Positions 8,594-18,036 are shown, counted from the first letter of the stretch. The stretch: DNA of 64,000 nucleotides from Belliella aquatica (GCF_014637795.1 NZ_BMFD01000002.1:318996-382995), one strand, 5' to 3'. Numbers and translations: made by a program. The notes: generated by a model from the letters alone, not told the origin.

Positions 8594-10252
8594 TTATGGT
8601 TTTTGGTTGATTGATTCTTCGATAATTTTTATTAGTTCATCGGCACTTTTGTTGAGGCCTGAGGTTTCTAGAATCTTCCCTTCCTTATCCAGTAGAACTT
8701 GACTGGGAAATCCATGAATTGAAAAGTATTTCAGTAGAGGGTGCTCTTTCCCCTGTCCTCCCGTGTATAAGTTGTATGAATGTGAAGTAGTGTATCTCCC
8801 AGATTGGAGGCTTTTTTGCCATTTGGAATAATCCGTATCTATGGAGACTGTAAGGAATTGGATATTATCATTGTCTGAAAAGTGTTCTTCGACCCGATGC
8901 ATTACATTTTGATTAAAAAGCACACATGCCTGGCATCCGGTGAACCAAAAATCCATAAATACCGCCTTTCCTTTAAATTCATGGAGTCCTACTTCTTCAT
9001 TTTTATCATTTATCAATTTGAAATCAGGAACTTCAGTACCCTTTTTCTTTCCTGCTACAAACTTGCTGAGCATATTTATGGAGGTACTGTCTTTCATCAC
9101 AGCAAATGCAGTATCGAGGTATAGGTCTTTTTTGGAAATGACGGGATAGAATCTGATGATAAATTTGGATAGCATCCTATCTCTAAAGGGTTCATTTTCT
9201 ATGGCAAGTACTTCGTCAAGGGCTCTAGTTTTCGAAGCATATCCATCAGCGACATACTTTTCTAGTAGGTAATCGGAGTAGAATGGCGCATACATTAATA
9301 GTTTAGGGTCAAAAATAACCTCAGGAAATTCCTTGGTATGCTTTAGATATGCCTCTGACCAAGCCTCTCTGTCATCTTTTGGGGTAACATTGAAGCTAAA
9401 TACTTTTGAGAAGAGGAGTTTTCCAAGAAAATTAAGTTCCAGTAGTTTTAAGAAATCTGTGTCTAAGATTCCTTGGTATTTGGCGATCACATCAAATCCA
9501 TGATGATCATCTACCCTGTTTTCCAAGCGATTTATAAAATAGTCCAGGCGGTCTGTCTTGGCATAAGGAACAAAGCTTCTTATGCCATAGCTTGGGGTTT
9601 TGGCATCTTTGCCGCTTTCAAGAAACTGTGACACATCATCCACCGGGAAGTATGCCGGTAGTGTGGCAGACTCTTCCATCAAGGCATCATCGAGCTCTTT
9701 CTGGATTTTATATTTTGATGCTGATGGTCCTGTGAACACCAGTCTATTTTTGAACCTATCCAGGAATACCCCTACCGTATCTCCTGGACTAATCAAGAAA
9801 TCGGAAAAAATCACTCCATGTTCCTTGGATGTTAAAGTGGCAAAAGCAGGACCTTTTAGAGGCTGGGTTGTTGTCGTAAAAGCTACTTGTCCTGGAAGTC
9901 CGTAAAAACCATCCCCTCCCTGCGCATGGATCTCCAGAATGGTTGGGTTTGGGAGTTTCACCATTTTACCCAAAAAGTCCTCATAAATACTTAGGCTTAA
10001 TGTATCAAAGGGCGATCTGGTAAGAATTTCTCCGTGGATCAGTACGCTCTTAGTCTGGTTAGATTCGGCTAGCTGTGCTTCAACTGTAATTGTCAAGGTG
10101 CTGAATACAAATATCAGCATCAAAAATTTGGGATTCCATGTATTAAGTTTGATGCTACTTAGAGCCCAGATACCGTTGGAGGAATGAGATGGATTCTTTT
10201 CAAGGAGCTCCTTTGTTATTGTTGTTCTATTTAAAATTAGTTTCTTCATCAT
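8594..10252 (-). CDS. TlpA-like thioredoxin-fold lipid- or membrane-anchored redox protein
   Basis: 552 aa. An unusually long N-terminus (about 40 residues) precedes a hydrophobic segment (about 43-60, LMLIFVFSTLTITVEA). A middle region of about 330 residues with no firm family follows; a C-terminal TlpA/AhpC-type thioredoxin domain occupies about 405-552 with the redox motif FTGCQACVLF and a cis-Pro loop in HGFPSQVLL. Such proteins reduce or isomerise disulfides in the periplasm. It is probably the first long gene of the tlpA-susC-susD operon. The N-terminal Met could be residue 1 or 2; both are possible. Confidence 0.85.
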   Translation of the reverse strand: MMKKLILNRTTITKELLEKNPSHSSNGIWALSSIKLNTWNPKFLMLIFVFSTLTITVEAQLAESNQTKSVLIHGEILTRSPFDTLSLSIYEDFLGKMVKLPNPTILEIHAQGGDGFYGLPGQVAFTTTTQPLKGPAFATLTSKEHGVIFSDFLISPGDTVGVFLDRFKNRLVFTGPSASKYKIQKELDDALMEESATLPAYFPVDDVSQFLESGKDAKTPSYGIRSFVPYAKTDRLDYFINRLENRVDDHHGFDVIAKYQGILDTDFLKLLELNFLGKLLFSKVFSFNVTPKDDREAWSEAYLKHTKEFPEVIFDPKLLMYAPFYSDYLLEKYVADGYASKTRALDEVLAIENEPFRDRMLSKFIIRFYPVISKKDLYLDTAFAVMKDSTSINMLSKFVAGKKKGTEVPDFKLINDKNEEVGLHEFKGKAVFMDFWFTGCQACVLFNQNVMHRVEEHFSDNDNIQFLTVSIDTDYSKWQKSLQSGRYTTSHSYNLYTGGQGKEHPLLKYFSIHGFPSQVLLDKEGKILETSGLNKSADELIKIIEESINQKP

Positions 10253-10264
10253 AGGGACTGTGTA

Positions 10265-10375
10265 TTAGTTACTGGTTGATTTAGTGATTGGTTTGGGTTT
10301 TTCATCTACAATGATCAGGATATTGATTAGAGGAGGTGGATTGGTTTCTGGTTCTGGGGGTTTGTCGGGTTGCAT
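10265..10375 (-). CDS. Possible 36-residue proline-rich small protein upstream of tlpA-like gene
   Basis: A complete ATG-to-TAA frame ending 12 nt before the TlpA-like start. Translation begins MQPDKPPEPETNPPP, then a short hydrophobic run (LINILIIV), then a charged, proline-containing tail. An A-rich ctaaaaa precedes the ATG, as expected for this phylum. Position and a sequence not obviously repeat-derived argue for a real leader or small protein; shortness and lack of a known family argue against. Not recognised. Confidence 0.3.
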   Translation of the reverse strand: MQPDKPPEPETNPPPLINILIIVDEKPKPITKSTSN

Positions 10376-12722
10376 TTTTTAGTTGATTAGGTTATCAGTA
10401 GAATGGGTTAATTGAGGTAAAAGGTGAAAGGTGAAAGGTTGGGTTTAGAGGGTTATTTCCGCCACGGCGGACAAGTGGTTAACTGGTTAATTGAGTTGGG
10501 TTAGTGGTTGAAAGATGAGGTAAAAGGGTAAAGGTGAAAGGTGAAAGGTTTGGTCAGTGGTTGAGATTTCGTCTTTTAGTCGTCACATCGAGCGAAGGGA
10601 GATATTCCCGCACCCCGAAAGGAATCGGGAGCGGGACAGGCCTCCTTACCGCCTCCCTAAAGTGAGGCAGGATCGAAATGACGAAGAAGTTGAAATGTCG
10701 TCTTGAGGTCGTTACATCAAACTGTCTTGCTTCTCGCTTCTTATCTCTTTCCTCTCAAGAAGAAAGGGAGGCCGGCGGGTTGTGAGTGGAATCGTGTTTG
10801 CCGGCCTGGGGAGTTACGGTTAGGCTCCCCCACTCCGCCGTCCAATAGTGTCGTCACCTTGTGTGTTTCCGAGCTGCTATTTGTTTACTTATGAGGAAAG
10901 ATGGACGGGGAGGCCCTTTATGAGGGTAGATTTTAGAGGGTAGATTTAAGATTTGGGGGGCGGGTTGGTTTCATGGTTTTAGTTATTTGGTTAATTGGTT
11001 AATTGAGTTATTAGGGATTGGAAGATTTGAAAATTGAAAGATTGAAAGATTGGGTTGGTGGTTGATTGAGGTTGGAAGGTTTTAAAGTTGAAATGTTTTA
11101 AGGTTGGATTAGTGGTAAGTTGAGGTTAAAGGTGAAAGGGAAAAGGTTAAAGGTTTGGTTTGTGGTTAAGATGTCGTATTTGAGTCGTCACATCGAGCGA
11201 AGGGAGATGTCTCGATAAATGGTTAACTGGTTAATTGGTTAATTGAGTAAAGGTCTTGGTACAACTTGTCCGCTGTGGCGGATCGTACTTCGTACTTTGT
11301 ACATTTTACTCTCTTGCATTCCCGCACCCCGATAGGAATCGGAAGCGGGACAGGCTTTGTTTCTGAAGAAAACCCCAGCGCGGTGGGCAGCAATGTGTTC
11401 GCTGCAAACCAGTTTAGCATCACTTGTTTTTAGGTTAGACATAGTTTCCACTGGCTGGGGGTATTGGGGTGAGGCAACTTTTCTTTTTTTTGGTTAATTG
11501 GTTATTAGTTGAATTGAGTTATTAGGGGTTAGAAGGTTGGAAAGTTGGAAGGTTATAAGGTTGCTTATAGATTGGAAGGTTGGTCCCCCCGATAGTTATC
11601 GGGGCTATCGGGATGAAAGATTGGGTTGATAGTTAGAAGGTTTGAAAGTTGAAATGTTTTAAGGTTGGGTCTGAATAGGTTATTTGGTTTAATGGTTAAT
11701 TGAGTTAGGGTTAGTGGTTGAGATGGTGTCTTGTGGCTCGTCATATCGATCCCGAAAGCTTTCGGGAGAGATATCTCGTTTTGGTTACTAGAGCCTAGCT
11801 TCTTTAGAACTCCTCTCCTGCTTATGTCGAGATGAGATTTTCCCGCACCCCGATAGGAATCGGGAGCGGGACGGGCCTCCCTATCGCCTCCCCTTTTAGG
11901 AGGTACCCCTCCCTTGTAGGCAAGCCTCTTTGGGAGGTAAATTCGAAATGACGTGGAAGTCGAAATGACAGAGTAGTCGGATTGACGGGAAGGCATGGCG
12001 ATGCCAGGGAGTATGTTTTTTGTGCTTTCATACAAATAATATTTGAAGTCTAGAGGGAAACTGAATAGATTTGGAGATCCAGCATCTAGATTTAAAGAGA
12101 AGCCGCATCTTGGTACTTTGTACTTGGTACATAGTACAAACCACTTTGGCTTCTTAAATCATAGACAAGACAATTCCATTCAGGGGGAATATCCTCTGTT
12201 AGACTTGGGTTAAGAAGATTGATTTTGGGGTCTTGCCTATCGGGGCTTCTGCAGGAGCGAGGTGATAGGAAGATTGGCGAGCGCATCCATGACGTATGTG
12301 TTATGGAAAAGCGTATCTGAGTAGATGGCTCTTGGGAAAAAGATGATGAAGAGGCGGCGAAACTTCAAGGACCTCAATAAAGACCCTATATGCTGCAGCT
12401 ATTCATCGGTAAGCATTTCAAACTGGAGACTTGATGATATTGCGCTGGATTTCTTGTAGAGAAACCATTCTAGAAAGGAGCTTCCTATCCAAATTCTCTG
12501 CTTCACAAACAGTGTTTGTCGATTGAATTTGAATATTTATTAATAGTCCATTCATATTACAAGTGCATTATTTTTCTGAATATGCTTTAGATTAAAGGAA
12601 ATACTTAGTATCTTGAACTAAGAACCTTATATCACAAATTTTGTAAAAAAGAATGAATGAGTAGGGTAGAAAAATTTCTATTTGAGTGGATAGAATTCTA
12701 GTTAAGTCAAAATAATACTAAG
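10376..12722. repeat. 2.3-kb gene-free repeat field
   Basis: Dominated by purine-rich motifs (aaaggtgaaagg, ggttaattgg), palindromes such as ccgccacggcgg (10459-10470), cccgataggaatcggga-type hairpins (near 10615, 11325 and 11845) and tcgaaatgac blocks. Several open frames of 60-160 codons exist but translate these repeats (KGG, IYLP, GAGK strings also found elsewhere). The section 12300-12700 is less repetitive and AT-rich and probably carries the promoter of the HTH genes, though I cannot place a clear -7/-33 pair. Confidence 0.8.
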
Positions 12723-13136
12723 ATGGTCAAAGCACAAAAAATCATGCGGATTCTCAGAGAATCCAGAGATTATTCTCAGGAGTATGTAGCTAATGTGCTA
12801 GACATTAATCAAAAAACATATTCCAATTTAGAGTCTGGAAAAACTAAGCTCACACTAGAAAGAATTCAACAATTAGCAGAATTCTATCATGTAAAGCCTG
12901 ATTATTTTTTGGCTGATGAGTTACCAATTATTAATTACAATACTGGTACAAAAAGTAATAGCAATAGTGGTTACATTCACAACTACATAACTGAGAATAG
13001 CAAAGAATCTCTTTATGAAAGATTAATTTCAGAAAAAGATCAAATTATTAAAGAAAAGGATCACCAAATTAATCTCCTCAAAGAGTTAATTGAAACCTTA
13101 AAATCAGATTTAAATTCATTTAAAACTTCAAAATAG
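12723..13136 (+). CDS. XRE-family HTH regulator with C-terminal coiled coil
   Basis: 137 aa. HTH_3 domain at about 5-60 (MRILRESRDYSQEYVANVL, then NQKTYSNLESGKTKLTLERI), a linker with NTGTKSNSNSGYI at about 77-89, and a C-terminal coiled coil (about 97-130) rich in K/E/I. Likely a dimeric DNA-binding protein. A related linker occurs in the next gene, 4 nt downstream, implying a co-transcribed paralogous pair. A repressor or antitoxin-like role is possible but there is no obvious toxin directly attached. Confidence 0.85.
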   Translation: MVKAQKIMRILRESRDYSQEYVANVLDINQKTYSNLESGKTKLTLERIQQLAEFYHVKPDYFLADELPIINYNTGTKSNSNSGYIHNYITENSKESLYERLISEKDQIIKEKDHQINLLKELIETLKSDLNSFKTSK

Positions 13137-13140
13137 AAAT

Positions 13141-13410
13141 ATGAGTAATATTGTTGTAAAGACCTTAATGGCAGACAGAAAATTAACAGCCGAAGAAATT
13201 TCTAAAGGTTCTGATATTTTCTTAGAAGAAGTAAAAGGTATAATTGATGGTAAAATGAAAATGACTATTCAAAATGCAGTCAAGCTTGGTGATTTTTTTG
13301 AAATCCCTGCTGAGATTTTTTTTACGGAAAGTTCACTCGTAAACCACAATAATATTGGAGAGAAAAGTAACAGTAATAGTGGTTTTATTGGGACTTATAA
13401 AAATGATTAA
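13141..13410 (+). CDS. Short HTH-like paralogue sharing the KSNSNSG linker
   Basis: 89 aa. The N-terminal part looks like a divergent XRE-type fold (LTAEEISKGSDIFLEEVKGI, then TIQNAVKLGDFFEIPAEIFF). It ends with NIGEKSNSNSGFIGTY, almost the linker of the upstream protein, but it lacks the coiled coil. It could act as a heterodimer partner. The gene starts 4 nt after the previous stop and is followed by a strong terminator. Confidence 0.7.
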   Translation: MSNIVVKTLMADRKLTAEEISKGSDIFLEEVKGIIDGKMKMTIQNAVKLGDFFEIPAEIFFTESSLVNHNNIGEKSNSNSGFIGTYKND

Positions 13411-13458
13411 CCTTATTAAATCATAACTTAAAAAGTTGTGTTTGATCACAATTAATTT

Positions 13459-13485
13459 AAAAGCCTCATTTATTTGAGGCTTTTA
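13459..13485 (+). terminator. Rho-independent terminator after the HTH pair
   Basis: Ten-base-pair stem aaaagcctca/tgaggctttt with a six-base loop and T-rich 3' side. The rest of 13411-13758 is AT-rich; I see no gene in it. Confidence 0.9.
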
Positions 13486-13758
13486 TGATTAAAATACCCT
13501 GTAGTTGGTATTTTTTGATTGGAGGGGAATGGGTAAGTTTGGTTAGTCAAGCATGACTAGGAATTAGTTAAATTGAGGTGATCTGTTTGGATTAGTTAGA
13601 GTGGTGGATGACTGTTAGAATCAAAAAATACTCAAAAATTTGCTTCTTTTGTTTTAAAAAACGAAACCCACTAGTTTGAAGAGCTTCAGGGACTAATGGG
13701 AATAAGATGATACAAAGGTAAATCGAAATTTTGAAAATGCAAAAAAATCAATAAAATA

Positions 13759-14439
13759 ATGAAATATAGCGACTTTGCTAAAGTAATGACTAACGCCCGA
13801 ATGAATCGCTATTTATTAGCGTGTAGTGGTAATACTCGTAAGGCAATGACACTTTATAGAAAGAATTTACAACTCACTCAAGAGCTTTTTACAGTAATTA
13901 GTTGTTTCGAAGTGGCCTTAAGAAACTCTATAGATAGAACTATAACTCCTGCCTTTGGTAATAACTGGCTGAGAGATGCAGCTTCAGTAGGCGGCGTATT
14001 TGATACTTCAAAGTGCCGTTTAACAAGAGATAATATTAATGATGCGATAAGTAAATTACATACTTATAATCATTTTAAGTTAGTAGCAGAATTGGGATTT
14101 GGTTTTTGGCGTTTTATGTTTGCCCAAAATCAGTTTAATGCCACTGGACGAATATTGTTACGAGTATTTCCCTCTAAGCCAACATCAACACCAGCCATAC
14201 AATATAACAACATCTATATTTTCAATCAGTTGGCTCAATTGAACGGCATTAGAAACAGAATGGCACACCACGAACCTATCTGCTTTTTACCTGGAACCCC
14301 AATAAAAGACACTAAGTATGCAAGACAACACTATAATTTAATTTTACAACTTTTTCAATGGATGCAAATTGATGAAGCAGCTTTACTTTATGGTTTAGAC
14401 CACATTAATACAGTTTGCAACGAAATTGATAATTTATAA
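13759..14439 (+). CDS. Abi-like HEPN-domain protein (Abi_2-type)
   Basis: 226 aa, cytosolic, mostly helical. The N-terminal half contains NLQLTQELFTVISCFEVALR, typical of Abi-family proteins, and the C-terminal part carries LNGIRNRMAHHEPI, an R-x4-H HEPN-type RNase motif at about 169-182. Abi_2/AbiD/F-type proteins cause abortive infection in other bacteria. It stands alone between an HTH pair and a membrane protein, in repeat-bounded DNA. Enzymatic activity is inferred from the motif. No antitoxin partner is directly adjacent; the HTH pair upstream ends 348 nt away behind a terminator. Confidence 0.75.
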   Translation: MKYSDFAKVMTNARMNRYLLACSGNTRKAMTLYRKNLQLTQELFTVISCFEVALRNSIDRTITPAFGNNWLRDAASVGGVFDTSKCRLTRDNINDAISKLHTYNHFKLVAELGFGFWRFMFAQNQFNATGRILLRVFPSKPTSTPAIQYNNIYIFNQLAQLNGIRNRMAHHEPICFLPGTPIKDTKYARQHYNLILQLFQWMQIDEAALLYGLDHINTVCNEIDNL

Positions 14440-15158
14440 AGCAAGACAACCCCACTGGTTCAAGTCTCCTAACTTGGACTCAAACCTATCGCAGTTTTCA
14501 AACTGCCTCTCAAAGTCTCCAGACTTTAAATCCAATGTCATAGGTTTACCTACAGAAAGTAGGTAGGACTGACATACTTGCTCGGAATCTTAATGCAAGG
14601 ATTTAAGAATTTGATTGAGTTCCTCCAATGCTGTAAACATGACAGAAATGAAATTTTGGTCAAATAAACCCAATTTTAATCCCATCGAATTCGATGGGAT
14701 TAAAATTTCGTCGGGCTCAAATAGCTTTTAAATATCCTTCATTTATGCGCCATAGCGCATCAAATTGTACGAATTGGAGGAAGGAGTGAAAGGGTTTGAA
14801 AGGATGAAGGCAAAAGGAAAAAAAAGGTTAAGGTTTATAATGGTTAAAAGGTTTATGGTTAAGTGTAAAATCGTTAAAAAGGTGTTTTTAGTGGCATTAT
14901 GGAGAGGTTGGGACGAGGTTGAACCGTCTGACGATTATGGGAGGTATGAAAATTAAACCGGATTTCAAGATCTCTGTCATTTCCGGTAGTATAAAATAAT
15001 CATTTTTGAATATTGTAATGAAAAATACCAAGTATAGGGGATTTTTTGATTATTCATAAGTACTTATATTTAGGCTATTCAATGATATAGGATTAGCAAA
15101 AAAGAAATAATTCAAATTCTTATAAGATGGATCAATTACAATTTCAAAATTCAAAACA
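14440..15158. repeat. Gene-free repeat stretch with an inverted copy of the agacttgaacc repeats
   Basis: 14455-14570 carries the aagtctcc/tttaaatcc repeat units in the orientation opposite to those at 160-260 and 2440-2660. 14672-14707 is a perfect palindrome (separate entry). A 63-codon frame at 14765-14956 is made of aaggttaaggtt-type repeat sequence and is not called. AT-rich 14990-15158 precedes the next gene. Confidence 0.7.
14672..14707. other. 36-bp perfect palindrome with no loop
   Basis: Each 18-nt arm (aattttaatcccatcgaa) is followed directly by its exact complement, centred on the gaattc at about 14687-14692. There is no T-tract on one side only, so it is a poor terminator. It could extrude as a cruciform, bind a dimeric protein or be a repeat core. 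Confidence 0.9.
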
Positions 15159-15644
15159 ATGTCAGATGAAAGTTTATTAAAAGGAGAAAAATTGATAGGA
15201 TTCTATTGTAGTAAGAAAGTTAAGTTAACTAATTACAGATTACTTTACAAAGACATTTCCTCTGGGGGTTATCAAATTCAAAGTGTGTTTCTCGATCAAA
15301 TAAGTCTAGTACAATCAAAGTATCAAAGGTTCTTTCAATTTATAATAGGTGGAGTTATTTTGATGATACTTGGTCTAATTATCCCTTTAGAAGATGAGTT
15401 TTTTAAACCCATTTTATTCATTACTGGAGTAGTATTAATTATAGTTTTCTTCTTTATTAATAACTACAAATTAACAATCTATACTACTGGTAGTGGTGTA
15501 ATTAAAATACCACCTTTTGCGATTGAAAAGAAGAATCGTATAGAATTCCTTCATACGCTCGATCAAGCCATCTTGGATTATAAAACCAAAGCCGATTCTA
15601 TTGATGATGGAAATAAGCCATTTAAAAAAGAAGATTTTTATTAG
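15159..15644 (+). CDS. Hypothetical membrane protein with PH-like layout
   Basis: 161 aa. The start LLKGEKLIGFYCSKKVKLTNYRLLY resembles the first strands of bacterial PH-domain proteins (short tract GEKLIGFYCSKKVKLTNYRL). Two membrane helices lie at about 67-85 and 89-108, followed by strands (YKLTIYTTGSG) and a C-terminal helix. No catalytic motif. It stands alone between an Abi-like gene and the convergent polysaccharide locus. The family call is tentative. Confidence 0.65.
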   Translation: MSDESLLKGEKLIGFYCSKKVKLTNYRLLYKDISSGGYQIQSVFLDQISLVQSKYQRFFQFIIGGVILMILGLIIPLEDEFFKPILFITGVVLIIVFFFINNYKLTIYTTGSGVIKIPPFAIEKKNRIEFLHTLDQAILDYKTKADSIDDGNKPFKKEDFY

Positions 15645-15841
15645 GGGACTAAATGTAGAATCATGACTAAAATTTAGAAGGATAATAAAAGTATAGATTC
15701 AATCTAAAATTAGGAGATTGGATTTGAAAGGATGAAAGAGGAAATTGAAAGGAGAAATAGGTGAAAGGAAAAAGGGGAAAAGCAAAGGGAAAAAATTATG
15801 AATGTCGAACTTTCAATTACGAATCGAAAAGATAAAATAGA

Positions 15842-15872
15842 AACAAAAAAGGTGTAGATAAATCCACACCTT
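15842..15872 (-). terminator. Terminator of the polysaccharide locus
   Basis: On the minus strand a stem aaggtgtgg/ctacacctt is followed by TTTTTTG, about 30 nt downstream of the stop of the Wzy-like gene. This is the clear 3' end of the long minus-strand gene group. Confidence 0.85.
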
Positions 15873-15899
15873 GCTTAATACTTATAATATATTTCTAAA

Positions 15900-17147
15900 T
15901 CACTCTACCCTTTCCGAAGCAGCGGCTTTTTTGGCTATGATTTCTTCTCTTTGTTGGTAGTAGCGGATTTTTTCTTGGGCGCGTTGGTAGCGGAGTTTTT
16001 TGTTGTAGGCGATAAGGAAGAAACAGAACAGCAAGAAATATATCATAGTCATGTTTTTCATTCGCATGATAATTCCCAAATTACTTAATGCACCCATAAA
16101 TGCTATGGTAACGGGAATGAACGTAATCATTCCTGCTTTGATGAATAAAGGCATATCCCGAATCGCTTCTGCTGTCCAGTTTCTGTAAATAAAGAAACTC
16201 AACCAGAGATAGAGTGCATTTTCAAAGGATGAAAAGAAGGCAACAATATTGTGAGCATCAAAAAATAAAGGTCTAAACATATAGGTAAAGAGCTTGAAAG
16301 GCCAAGGGTAACTTTGCAAATTAAATCCTGACCCTACGTTGCTACTATTGAGACCACTACTTCTCAAGCCTGACATGGTTTCCAAAGATTCAATTGATAA
16401 TTCGTCAATTTTTAAAGCTTCAAGGGTACTTGGCAATAAATAGACAGCCATTCCAAAGGCGAATGAAGTTAGAACTATCTTATATCCCATTTTAACTTCA
16501 GAACCTAAAAGAATGGCTATCCCAGCACCTGAAATAAGTGCTTGTCCCATATGTGGCCTGGTTAAATAGACAAAAAACAGGGCAACAGCTGCTTGCCACC
16601 ATCTTGATTGATACTTCTGTAATGCGAAGAAAAACCATGCTATACCCCAAAATGCAATGGTATCTTTCCCTACTCCTGCTGACCAAAAGTGTAGATTTAA
16701 GAAATAGAAAACTGTAGGGAACAAAGGGATATTTAAGACCTTATGATTCATAGGGAAAAGTGTTGCTACCATAATATATAGGTATCGAATCCCTATAAAT
16801 CCCAGTGCTCCAAAAAGAATATTTCCAGTGACGTAGCTCAAACCCATAATCTGGCTTGGAATGTAGCAGAGCCAAAGTATAAATGTGGTTCCCTCACCAA
16901 AATAGGAGAACCAAGTTTTATCTCCTTTAATAATAACCTGCTCCATACCAAACTTCCAGTAACCTTGGGAATCTCCACCAAAATTCATGATATACCAAGT
17001 GAAAAAAACACTGAAGAATAGGTGGTAAAAGAGGAGGTAATTTAAATGCATGGTCAGCTTAACAGACAAACCAAATCTCTTAGCCATACTTGAGTTTGTA
17101 TTGGCTAAGGCAATGATGACTGCTATGATGACGATGATGTCGAGCAT
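15900..17147 (-). CDS. Polytopic membrane protein, Wzy/EpsG-like polymerase candidate 1
   Basis: 415 aa with about ten membrane helices and a lysine/arginine-rich C-terminal tail. The loop after helix 2 carries NFGGDSQGYW, and a central FYFLNLHFWSAGVGKDTIAF motif precedes another helix. The same landmarks (GGDALRYW, YIPSKIL, TGNLL, GIRILY, FPNLHFWTAGVGKE) occur in order in the 41195-42376 protein, so the two are paralogues. A role in polymerising or ligating surface polysaccharide is inferred from topology and location in a glycosyltransferase cluster. About 890 nt of repeats separate it from the next gene upstream. Confidence 0.75.
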   Translation of the reverse strand: MLDIIVIIAVIIALANTNSSMAKRFGLSVKLTMHLNYLLFYHLFFSVFFTWYIMNFGGDSQGYWKFGMEQVIIKGDKTWFSYFGEGTTFILWLCYIPSQIMGLSYVTGNILFGALGFIGIRYLYIMVATLFPMNHKVLNIPLFPTVFYFLNLHFWSAGVGKDTIAFWGIAWFFFALQKYQSRWWQAAVALFFVYLTRPHMGQALISGAGIAILLGSEVKMGYKIVLTSFAFGMAVYLLPSTLEALKIDELSIESLETMSGLRSSGLNSSNVGSGFNLQSYPWPFKLFTYMFRPLFFDAHNIVAFFSSFENALYLWLSFFIYRNWTAEAIRDMPLFIKAGMITFIPVTIAFMGALSNLGIIMRMKNMTMIYFLLFCFFLIAYNKKLRYQRAQEKIRYYQQREEIIAKKAAASERVE

Positions 17148-18036
17148 TTTTTAGGGGAAAGGGAAAAGGAGGACGGAACGTTAAGAAATGATTCCATAGA
17201 ATCATTTTAGTGACGGGCCAGATTGTAGGGTTGGTTTAATTAGGGTTAAACGTGTCCTAAGTAATTTTAAAGGTTTATTTATTGAAGATAATTATGGTGG
17301 GGAAGTTAGGAAGAAAAAAGGGTTCTCGCAAAGGGCGCAATGGTGCAAAGAGCGCTGAAATGAAAAGGGTTAAAAGGTTAAGGGGTTAATAGAGAAAAAA
17401 GGTTCCCGCCACGGCGGGCAAGAAAGGAGAAAGTTTAAAAAAGGTTGACCACCAATTTCGCGAATTATACGAATTTAGACTTAGGGGATCTGAAAGATCG
17501 TTTGGATTTAATATTTAAAAACTCGACTTATTAGGATTTTTAATTAAGGCGCTGAAGCGCTGGGATTGGCACGAATGGAGGTGGTAATTAAAGATTCTAG
17601 TCAAAGGAAGGAACGCATTCCAAAAATTATGTAAATTATCCCTTGTTGGAGGAAATCCATCCCTTTGGGGAGGCAGGCATCTCTACTACTTTGATGTATA
17701 CTCGCTAGGGGCGCAATGGTGCAAAGAGCGCAAAAAAGTGGATTAGGATAGAAGGAAAAATTGGTAATTCCTTTAGGAGCACATGTGTGGCAGACATAAG
17801 ATTAATTGAGGATGATTAAAAGTTTAATGCGGTTAATTTAAGAAAAGTATGATTGAAATAAATTCTAGAAAACTCAGATGGAAACGAAGCCTGAAGGGCT
17901 TCAACCTTGAATAGCCCCGGGTTGCAACCCGGGGATTTATGAATAAAAAATTGTTCTAGTATTTGCGACCCTGAAGGGGTCGAATTTCTTGATGCTTATT
18001 AGAAGAGTTTGATTCTGAATCTTGAATAAAAAAATA
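17148..18036. repeat. 889-bp repeat-filled gap inside the polysaccharide locus
   Basis: Contains a cccgccacggcggg hairpin (17405-17418), a diverged copy of the gcgctgaagcgc element (17447-17577), a gggcgcaatggtgcaaagagcg unit seen twice (near 17332 and 17709), and the three-hairpin compound repeat at 17886-17992. No gene is seen. Confidence 0.85.
17886..17992. repeat. Three-hairpin compound repeat, copy 1 (short form)
   Basis: Three consecutive palindromes: gaagcctgaagggcttc, then ccccgggttgcaacccgggg, then gcgaccctgaaggggtcg. The same order occurs at 38638-38760, where the third hairpin carries a 19-nt insertion. Confidence 0.9.

Noticed and set aside
10703-10894. 63-codon plus-strand frame in a GC-richer patch
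   Set aside because: Patch contains gaggccggc/gccggcct inverted sequence and looks like another repeat; no family.
11565-12035. 156-codon minus-strand frame and overlapping shorter frames
   Set aside because: They translate dispersed hairpins (strings such as SFRIYLPKR and APDSYRGAGKS recur at 47378-47569, 51635-51841 and 53460-53759).
14765-14956. 63-codon plus-strand frame
   Set aside because: Made of aaggttaaggtttat-type repeat sequence; no start context and no similarity.
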